A stretch of DNA of 12,081 bases. It comes from an uncultured bacterium (GTDB lineage: Bacteria; Bacillota; Clostridia; Lachnospirales; Lachnospiraceae). The notes under the pieces are model-generated. The model searched no databases and was not told the DNA's origin. It was given only the letters and a program-made list of their open reading frames with translations. A program made the translations under genes and the position numbers. Below, in pieces: positions 6,581 to 12,081 of this stretch. Position 1 is the stretch's first letter, and each line of letters begins with the position of its first letter. The stretch covers positions 1 through 12,081 of the forward strand of contig CALFUE010000205.1 in the NCBI GenBank assembly GCA_937916345.1. Direction: 5' to 3'.

Positions 6581-9500
6581 AAAAAAGCTGGACCACAGCC
6601 CAGAAAAAAATAATAGATGAGAGGGGAAAGAATCTCCTGGTATCTGCCGCCGCGGGAAGCGGAAAGACCGCGGTACTGACCGAGAGAATAATATCCCTGA
6701 TCATGGACGGCGACAGGGATACAGACATCGATAATATCCTGGTGATCACCTTTACCAGGGCTGCCGCTGCTGAGATGAAGGAGAGGATCGCCGCTGCACT
6801 CAATGAAAGATTAAAGGAGAACCCCGCCGATAAAAAACTAATCCGGCAGCTGTCTCTCATCTCCTGCGCCATCATATCCACGACAGACAGCTTTTGCGGC
6901 TACATAGTGAACAATTATTTTCAGGACATCGATCTCACCCCCGGCTTTTCCATTGGCGACGACAGTCAACTGCAGCTGATCCGCGATGAGGTGTTGGATC
7001 AGGTGATGGGGAAATATTACGCATCGGGCAATCCCGACTTTGAAAATCTCGTCACCGCCTTTGGAAGGACGTCCGGAGATGACAATGTCAGGGAGATGGT
7101 AAAAAATCTCTGCGCCTTTTCGGACAGTTATCCTGATCCCAGGGGATATATCGGTGAGATCTATAAGCAGTACTGTTACGATTCCCTGGCTGATGCTCCC
7201 TGGTTTAAGGCGTTCTTTGAAAACGCAAAAAATATTGTAAAAAATCTGATCAGGGATCTGGAAGGTGTACGGGATGATTTCGATATGCTCTGTGTCCCGG
7301 AGGCTTCCCAAATAATACAGAATGATATCGGCCTCGCAGAGGGAATATTAAGCGCGGATGATTACGATAGCTTCAGAGCAGCGCTCAGCGATCTGAAATT
7401 TTCGACATTTGACAGAAATATAAAGAAAAAATACAAGGATGATGCTGAAGCTATCGACAGGATACGGGAACGCCGGCAAAAGGTGAAATTGTCCTTGGAG
7501 GCTCTGAGAAAAAAGAGCTTTTCCGCAGACGAAGAGAAAACCCTGGGGCTCTTAAAAAAAGCTTCGGAGAATGCAAAGATTCTGTCAGAGCTGACGCTGG
7601 ATTTCTACGACAGATTTCTGGAAGAGAAGAAGGAACGCCGTATTTTCGGGTTTTCGGACATCGCGCATTTCGCGCTGGAGATAGTCTGCGACATAAAGAC
7701 CGGTGAGCCTAAGCAGCCTGCCTATGATCTGGCGGGAAGATTCAGCGAGATAATGACAGACGAATATCAGGACACGAACTATGTGCAGGAGATGCTTTTA
7801 AGCGCCCTGCTTCTGGCGGGGGGAAAAAATACACGCCTGTTTATGGTGGGAGATGTAAAGCAGAGCATTTACGCCTTCCGCCAGGCGAGACCTGAGATCT
7901 TTATGGAGAAGGCCGCCCGTTTTGAGAAAGAGGGGGAAGACGGAGAGAATGCCCTGATGCTGCTGGATACAAATTTCAGATCAGACCAGAATGTGATAAG
8001 GGATGTAAATTTCATTTTCAGCAGGCTGATGAAAAGAGATTTCGGCGGTATTGCGTACGACAGCAGCCAGTCACTGAAATACAGGGATAAGGACAGGGAA
8101 AATGATTTTTCAGATGAGAATAAATCTGAGCTGGTCTTAGGGCTGCGCGGTGAAGAGGGGGAAGAAGAGGAAGACAAGGATGATTTTGAGGCGGCAATCA
8201 TCGCGGAGAGGATAAAGGAGCTTGCGGAAGGCGGTACGCCATATCGCGACATAGCCGTACTTTTCTCCAGTACGAAATATATATCGTCCGCCCTGACGGA
8301 GACCTTCGCTTCGGAGGGGATCCCTGCGGTATTGAGCAAGGATACGGGCTACTTTGACACCGTGGAGATAAAAGCCATATCCACTTTTTTGAGGGTGTTA
8401 TGCAACCCAAGAGTAGATATAGACCTTGTCGGCCTTATGCTCTCCCCTTTTTTTGATTTCACGGAGGAGGAGCTGGCAGTGATAAAGCTGTATTCTGCCG
8501 AAAAGGAGGAGAGCTTCTATGACAGGATCCGCGGGGTATCGGAGACAGAGAATGAATTTTCAACACGCCTTGGAGATTTTATTTCCACAATAGAGCGCTA
8601 CAGGGAGCTGGCGGTGGATATGGAAATAGATAAGCTTCTGAATATGATCCTGAAGGAGACTCACTACCCTGAGTATGTGATGATGAGACCCGGAGGGGAC
8701 AGGCGTATGGCAAATATTGAGCTCCTGATTTCCAAGGCTCACGACTTTGAGGGCACTGGAAAGCGTACCCTGCATGAGTTCGTTCGGTACATGGAAAAGC
8801 TGGCTGAGCGGGAGCTTGACTCATCACAGGCCGGGGGCAGCGGAAACGAGGATGCCGTAAGCGTAATGACCATACACAAGAGCAAGGGGCTGGAATTTCC
8901 GGTAGTGATACTTGCCGGGCTCCACAAGCAGCTTCGGATAAACGGCGACAGCAAAATATTGATAGATCCGGACTACGGAGCCGCAATTCCGGCGGTATTC
9001 CGTGAGAAGCACCTGAAGGTGAAAACGCTGATGTACAATGCCCTCACGGAAAAAAAGAACGATCAGCTCACCGCCGAAAAGATGAGACTTCTCTATGTGG
9101 CGCTGACTCGAGGAATCAGAAAGCTTATAATGGTTGGCGTGACCACATCCCGCGATCTGGAGAGATTTGAGTCGGCCTACAACGGAGGCGGTTATATTTT
9201 CAGAAAAAAGATGAATTCCTTTCTGGAAGGTATCTATCCGGTGGCTCTTGAGGCAGGAAATGATTTCGTGATACGAACGATACTGCCCTCGGAGATTGAA
9301 AAGACAAAGGACGAGGTTGAGGCAAAGGCTCTGTTTGATGCAGCCAGAGTATTCGCTCTTCGGGAATTGTCGGATGAAGCAATGGAAAAAACTATAAGAG
9401 GAAGGCTCGATCACAGCTATCCCTTCAGCACTGATATATCGCTGCCGCCAAAGGTCTCCGTCAGTGAGCTTAAACACAGGGAGGCAGATGAGGCAGCTTT

Positions 9501-10056
9501 CCGGATGTTTCCACCGGAGAGGGAGGTTTATGTGCCTGATTTCGCGAGGACAGAAGAAAAACGGCAGACCGGCGCAGGCTACGGCAGCGCCATACACCTC
9601 GTTATGCAGCACCTGAGGTTCGACGGGACGGATGTCGCTTCCCAGATCACGGATCTGAAGGACAGGGGATTTATCGAGGAAGCCGTGAATCCTGAGCTGA
9701 TCGAAAAATTCTTAAAAACTCCTCTGGGAAGCCGGGTGAAAAGCGCTTATGAAGAGGGGAAATTAAGGAGAGAGCAGCCATTCACCATGACTGTTCCGGC
9801 GGAGGAGGTCTATCCTGACAGCGGTTCTAAAGAAGATGTTATGGTTCAGGGAGTCATCGACGCCTGGTTTACATCGGGTGACGCTGTAGTTTTGCTTGAC
9901 TACAAGAGTGACCGTGTGGATAATAGTGGTGTGCTTGTTGATCGCTACAGATCCCAGCTGGATCTTTACGCGAGAGCACTTGGCGCATTCTTGGGCAGAG
10001 AGGTTACCGGGAAATATATTTATTCATTTTGTCTGAATGAGGTGATCGAACTATGA
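6577..10056 (+). CDS. addA: ATP-dependent helicase/nuclease subunit AddA
   Basis: AddA is the motor subunit of AddAB: a UvrD-type superfamily 1 helicase fused to a RecB-type nuclease. Its 1159 residues are slightly short for a family often near 1200-1240. Motifs in order are the Q motif near Q9; Walker A AAAGSGKT at 24-31; Ia (ITFTRAAAAEM) near 57; II DEYQDTN at 395-401; III GDVKQSIYAFRQ from 425; IV (LDTNFRSD) near 464; V (MTIHKSKGLEFP) from 764; and VI (LLYVALTR) at 838-845. The nuclease shows H1007, D1095, D1108 and K1110 (GSAIH, GVIDAW, DYKSD) followed by YRSQLDLY. An acidic run rich in Glu lies near residues 524-535, between helicase blocks. The start ATG overlaps the addB stop by 4 bases, with AGGAAAGG 6 bases upstream, so translational coupling and equal subunit output are likely. 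Its own stop overlaps the next gene in the same ATGA way. Confidence 0.97.
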   Translation: MKKSWTTAQKKIIDERGKNLLVSAAAGSGKTAVLTERIISLIMDGDRDTDIDNILVITFTRAAAAEMKERIAAALNERLKENPADKKLIRQLSLISCAIISTTDSFCGYIVNNYFQDIDLTPGFSIGDDSQLQLIRDEVLDQVMGKYYASGNPDFENLVTAFGRTSGDDNVREMVKNLCAFSDSYPDPRGYIGEIYKQYCYDSLADAPWFKAFFENAKNIVKNLIRDLEGVRDDFDMLCVPEASQIIQNDIGLAEGILSADDYDSFRAALSDLKFSTFDRNIKKKYKDDAEAIDRIRERRQKVKLSLEALRKKSFSADEEKTLGLLKKASENAKILSELTLDFYDRFLEEKKERRIFGFSDIAHFALEIVCDIKTGEPKQPAYDLAGRFSEIMTDEYQDTNYVQEMLLSALLLAGGKNTRLFMVGDVKQSIYAFRQARPEIFMEKAARFEKEGEDGENALMLLDTNFRSDQNVIRDVNFIFSRLMKRDFGGIAYDSSQSLKYRDKDRENDFSDENKSELVLGLRGEEGEEEEDKDDFEAAIIAERIKELAEGGTPYRDIAVLFSSTKYISSALTETFASEGIPAVLSKDTGYFDTVEIKAISTFLRVLCNPRVDIDLVGLMLSPFFDFTEEELAVIKLYSAEKEESFYDRIRGVSETENEFSTRLGDFISTIERYRELAVDMEIDKLLNMILKETHYPEYVMMRPGGDRRMANIELLISKAHDFEGTGKRTLHEFVRYMEKLAERELDSSQAGGSGNEDAVSVMTIHKSKGLEFPVVILAGLHKQLRINGDSKILIDPDYGAAIPAVFREKHLKVKTLMYNALTEKKNDQLTAEKMRLLYVALTRGIRKLIMVGVTTSRDLERFESAYNGGGYIFRKKMNSFLEGIYPVALEAGNDFVIRTILPSEIEKTKDEVEAKALFDAARVFALRELSDEAMEKTIRGRLDHSYPFSTDISLPPKVSVSELKHREADEAAFRMFPPEREVYVPDFARTEEKRQTGAGYGSAIHLVMQHLRFDGTDVASQITDLKDRGFIEEAVNPELIEKFLKTPLGSRVKSAYEEGKLRREQPFTMTVPAEEVYPDSGSKEDVMVQGVIDAWFTSGDAVVLLDYKSDRVDNSGVLVDRYRSQLDLYARALGAFLGREVTGKYIYSFCLNEVIEL

Positions 10057-10313
10057 AGTATGATGAAGCGGTGATAAATGCATTTTTGGAGCAGCAGTCA
10101 AAGCTGTTCAGGGAGCCTGTGGCAGAGACTTATGAGGAGGCGGAGGAATACCTTGCCGGGGTGGACGCCGCGGTGTTTGATGATGTAAAGAAGCTGCTGG
10201 AGTACATGGACAGACTGGGCTATGATGTCACGGGGGTCCCGGAGGAGGATGTTATTGACGAGGCCGAGGTGTTTGAGGTTTCCGACGGCAGATATCTGTT
10301 TGTGGAGGGATGA
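10053..10313 (+). CDS. Small acidic protein of the add operon, function unknown
   Basis: I do not recognise a family for this 86-residue protein. It is strongly acidic, has no membrane segment, signal peptide or cysteine, and reads as mostly helical (about residues 3-55) followed by a short strand-like end (EVFEVSDGRYLFVEG). It is very probably a real gene. Its ATG overlaps the addA stop by 4 bases, GAGGTGATC at 10039-10047 matches the 16S rRNA tail well, and its own stop overlaps the next start codon. The context makes it a possible partner or modulator of AddAB, but shared transcription alone does not show this. It lacks any motif that would suggest an enzyme. Confidence 0.8.
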   Translation: MKYDEAVINAFLEQQSKLFREPVAETYEEAEEYLAGVDAAVFDDVKKLLEYMDRLGYDVTGVPEEDVIDEAEVFEVSDGRYLFVEG

Positions 10314-11314
10314 TGAGAAATATTGCAAGAATTGTGCCTGCTCTTGGAATTATATGTGCCATGACAGTTTTGAGCGGCTGCAGCGGAACTCACGAAAAAA
10401 TAGAATTTGTGACAGAGATGCCTGCGGACATAGTGTTGTCGGTGGGGGATGAAGAGTGCAATTCCGCGCAGATGCGGCTATTGCTGGGCAACAATCGCAA
10501 CCGATACGGAAACGCCTATTCACTGGATATGTGGGGAACGGAAAATGAGACAGCAAAGGCTGAATTAAGCAACTATGTGAGAGATATAACAGTGTCTCAC
10601 TGGATCAAGATCCTGTCCATGAACGCGCTGGCAAAGGAGTACGAGATCGAGCTTCCGGAGTCGGTGATGTCCACAGTGGAGAGGACTGCAGAGGAATATT
10701 ATGACGCTCTGGATGTCTCGGATGTGGAGATCACGGGCATTACAAAGGATGATGTGACGGAGATATACAGGCAGCTGGCGGTCTCTGACATGGTCTACGA
10801 GGAGCTGACGAGGGATGTGAGCTTCGAGGTGAGCAATGATGAGAGCCGTGTTATGGAGGTGATGGTGATCTACACCGAGAGCGCCGACACGGCAGCTCTG
10901 GTGGACGAGGAGCTGAAAGGCGGCTCGGATTTCGGGGCGCTTGCCGCAAATTATAATGAGTACCGCTCCATCGAGGTGGATATGTACAGAGGGCTGTTTC
11001 CCGAGGATGTGGAGGAAGCAGCCTATTCCCTCGAAAACGGCGAGCATACCGACAGGATCAAGGGCGATGAAGGCTGGTACTTCATATACTGCATAAACAA
11101 ATACAACGAAGAGCTCTCGAACCAGAACAAGGATAATATCGTGAGAAAGCGCAGGACTGATGCCTTCAACAATATCTATGATCTGTTTGAGGACAATGTG
11201 GAGACCGAGTTCAATATTGCGCTATGGGATTCTGTCACATCCGAGGATCTTACCGGAATAAAGACCGGAAGCCTCTTCGAGACTTTTGACAAGAAATTTG
11301 TTAGCACTCGTTAA
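10313..11314 (+). CDS. Parvulin-like lipoprotein (PrsA/SurA-type foldase, degenerate)
   Basis: The protein begins with a lipoprotein signal: MRNIARIVPALGIICAMTVLSGC, where LSGC is the lipobox and the Cys (residue 23) the predicted lipid anchor. An anchored product would face the outside of the membrane. Residues about 40-165 are helical, like the N-terminal chaperone part of SurA/PrsA proteins. Residues about 177-265 resemble a parvulin prolyl isomerase domain (GSDFGALAANYNE, FPEDVEEAAYSLENGEHTD, EGWYFIYCINKY). The usual GGDLGW-like segment is absent, replaced by SIEVDMYRGLF, so catalysis is doubtful. ATG 10310 is also possible, but GGAGG at 10304-10308 lies too close to it; ATG 10313 has 4 bases of spacing. 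The start overlaps the orf86 stop, placing it at the end of the add operon. Its last five codons, stop included, lie inside the CIRCE palindrome. Confidence 0.8.
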   Translation: MRNIARIVPALGIICAMTVLSGCSGTHEKIEFVTEMPADIVLSVGDEECNSAQMRLLLGNNRNRYGNAYSLDMWGTENETAKAELSNYVRDITVSHWIKILSMNALAKEYEIELPESVMSTVERTAEEYYDALDVSDVEITGITKDDVTEIYRQLAVSDMVYEELTRDVSFEVSNDESRVMEVMVIYTESADTAALVDEELKGGSDFGALAANYNEYRSIEVDMYRGLFPEDVEEAAYSLENGEHTDRIKGDEGWYFIYCINKYNEELSNQNKDNIVRKRRTDAFNNIYDLFEDNVETEFNIALWDSVTSEDLTGIKTGSLFETFDKKFVSTR

Positions 11315-11315
11315 T
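11286..11315 (+). promoter_or_regulatory. Second, upstream promoter candidate overlapping CIRCE
   Basis: A perfect -35 box TTGACA at 11286-11291 lies inside the end of the lipoprotein gene. An 18-base spacing leads to GTTAAT (11310-11315), 4 of 6 to TATAAT, which falls in the centre of the CIRCE palindrome. HrcA bound there would cover the -10. The -10 is weak and the box lies in coding sequence, so it could be chance. Confidence 0.3.
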
Positions 11316-11327
11316 AACGAGTGCTAA
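11301..11327. promoter_or_regulatory. CIRCE element (HrcA operator) upstream of htpG
   Basis: TTAGCACTC (11301-11309), nine bases, then GAGTGCTAA (11319-11327) is an exact match to the CIRCE consensus bound by the heat-shock repressor HrcA. The nine-base spacer GTTAATAAC is itself symmetric, so the whole 27 bases form a perfect palindrome with 13-base arms and a single central A. The first 14 bases are coding sequence for the end of the lipoprotein gene, including its TAA stop. It lies 7 bases upstream of the main htpG -35 box. Confidence 0.95.
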
Positions 11328-11333
11328 ATTTTT
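11301..11333 (+). terminator. Possible terminator of the add operon using the CIRCE palindrome
   Basis: In RNA the 13-base palindrome arms can fold into a hairpin, and a T-run follows directly (T5 at 11329-11333, then CTT). It sits at the stop codon of the last gene of the add operon, where a terminator is expected, and no other candidate lies before htpG. The stem is not especially GC-rich and its apex is AT-only. The dual role as operator and terminator is an inference. Confidence 0.45.
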
Positions 11334-11334
11334 C

Positions 11335-11363
11335 TTGACATTGTCATTTTTTGGGGGTACACT
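11335..11363 (+). promoter_or_regulatory. Housekeeping promoter of htpG
   Basis: TTGACA at 11335-11340 is a perfect sigma-A -35 box. Exactly 17 bases later TACACT (11358-11363) matches TATAAT at 4 of 6. The transcript would begin near 11370, giving a leader of about 33 bases that contains the strong ribosome site AAAGGAGG (11386-11393). Confidence 0.75.
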
Positions 11364-11402
11364 CATTATTGTTATAAAAAACACCAAAGGAGGAAAACGA
11401 TA

Positions 11403-12081
11403 ATGAGTGAGATACATGGTAATTTATCAATCGACAGCGACAACATTTTTCCTATAATCAAGAAATGGTTGTACTCCGATCAGGACATTTTTTACAGGGA
11501 GCTGGTCTCAAATGGCTGCGATGCCATCACAAAGCTGAAGAAGCTTGACATGATGGGCGAGTATTCTCTGCCCGCCGATTACAAGGCAAAGATTACCGTA
11601 GAGATAAACGACAAGGAAAAGTGCATAAAGATCAGCGACAACGGTCTCGGAATGACTTCCGACGAGATCGAGGAGTATATCAACCGCATCGCCTTTTCAG
11701 GAGCAACCGATTTCATCAACAAGTACAAGGACAAAGCCAGTGACGACCAGATTATCGGTCATTTCGGACTGGGCTTTTACTCTGCTTTCATGGTAGCGGA
11801 TGAGGTTCACATTGACACTCTCTCATACAAGGAGGGAGCAGTTCCCGCCCATTGGGAGTGCGACGGTGGTACGGAGTTTGAAATGAGCGATTCCGACAAG
11901 GAAAATGTCGGAACGGAAGTGACGCTTTATCTGAATGAGGACTGCTATGAGTTCAGCAACGAATACCGGGTGAAAGAAGTCATCAACAAATACTGTTCCT
12001 TTATGCCGGAGGAGATTTATTTTGCAAATGCTGACACCATCGGAAAGTCGGACACACCCGCAAAGGAAGATTCGGATGCGG
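11403..12081 (+). CDS. htpG: Chaperone HtpG (Hsp90), 5' part, cut by window end
   Basis: HtpG is the bacterial Hsp90, an ATP-driven cytosolic chaperone that acts as a dimer. About 226 codons are visible, covering the N-terminal GHKL ATPase domain. Family marks are NLSIDSDNIFPIIKKWLYSD at the start; ELVSNGCDAITKL with E33, N37 and D40 of the ATP site; DNGLGM at 79-84; GHFGLGFYSAFMVAD from 119; and GTEVTLYL further on. E. coli has SNASDA where this protein has SNGCDA, a form I associate with clostridial HtpG. The start at ATG 11403 is supported by AAAGGAGG 9 bases upstream. The middle and C-terminal dimerisation domains lie beyond the window. The promoter and CIRCE operator just upstream predict repression by HrcA and induction by heat or misfolded protein. 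Confidence 0.96.
   Translation, partial: MSEIHGNLSIDSDNIFPIIKKWLYSDQDIFYRELVSNGCDAITKLKKLDMMGEYSLPADYKAKITVEINDKEKCIKISDNGLGMTSDEIEEYINRIAFSGATDFINKYKDKASDDQIIGHFGLGFYSAFMVADEVHIDTLSYKEGAVPAHWECDGGTEFEMSDSDKENVGTEVTLYLNEDCYEFSNEYRVKEVINKYCSFMPEEIYFANADTIGKSDTPAKEDSDA

Noticed and set aside
7818..7829. G6A6 run in addA containing a -1 slippery heptamer (G GGA AAA in frame, 7821-7827)
   Set aside because: A -1 slip would hit a stop after about 20 codons and remove motif III onward. I saw no clear stimulatory stem or upstream SD-like site, so a programmed frameshift is not supported.
8824..9612. Minus-strand open frame (262 codons) inside addA
   Set aside because: It is fully antisense to well-conserved helicase motifs V and VI and the nuclease region, with Cys- and His-rich low-sense protein and no family resemblance.

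Overview
The window looks like part of a Gram-positive Firmicutes chromosome, most likely a motile member of the Clostridia close to the Lachnospiraceae. The reasons are AddAB in place of RecBCD, strong AGGAGG-type ribosome binding sites, a CIRCE (HrcA) operator, an HtpG with the NGCDA form of the ATP-binding helix, and a chemoreceptor. The family assignment is inferred from protein style and not tested by search. All confident genes lie on the + strand, and almost all of the window is ordinary core genome with interesting intergenic regions.

Layout. (1) 52-1122 is prfA (release factor 1), followed by a 187-bp gap holding two adjacent strong hairpins and a possible sigma-28-type promoter. (2) 1310-3082 is a membrane chemoreceptor (MCP) with an extracellular Cache-like domain. 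(3) 3083-3301 is a 219-bp gap without a convincing gene. It is packed with consecutive inverted repeats, some mutually exclusive, and is the least explained stretch here. (4) About 3302-11314 is a tight cluster, addB-addA-orf86-parvulin-like lipoprotein, with 4-nt or 1-nt overlaps at every junction, so very probably one translationally coupled operon. (5) 11286-11402 is a dense regulatory region: a perfect 27-nt CIRCE palindrome that overlaps the end of the lipoprotein gene and is followed by a T-run, plus two TTGACA boxes. (6) 11403 to the window end is the 5' part of htpG (Hsp90).

How they work together. AddA and AddB form the helicase-nuclease that processes double-strand DNA ends for RecA-dependent repair. 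The 86-residue acidic protein between them and the lipoprotein is unrecognised but shares their expression. The lipoprotein probably acts in folding outside the membrane. HtpG is a cytosolic chaperone, and the CIRCE element implies HrcA-controlled heat induction. No phage, insertion sequence with a transposase, CRISPR array, tRNA or rRNA was seen. I found no clear new multi-gene system. The best leads are the structured region before addB, the repeat words flanking prfA, and the architecture of the htpG control region.
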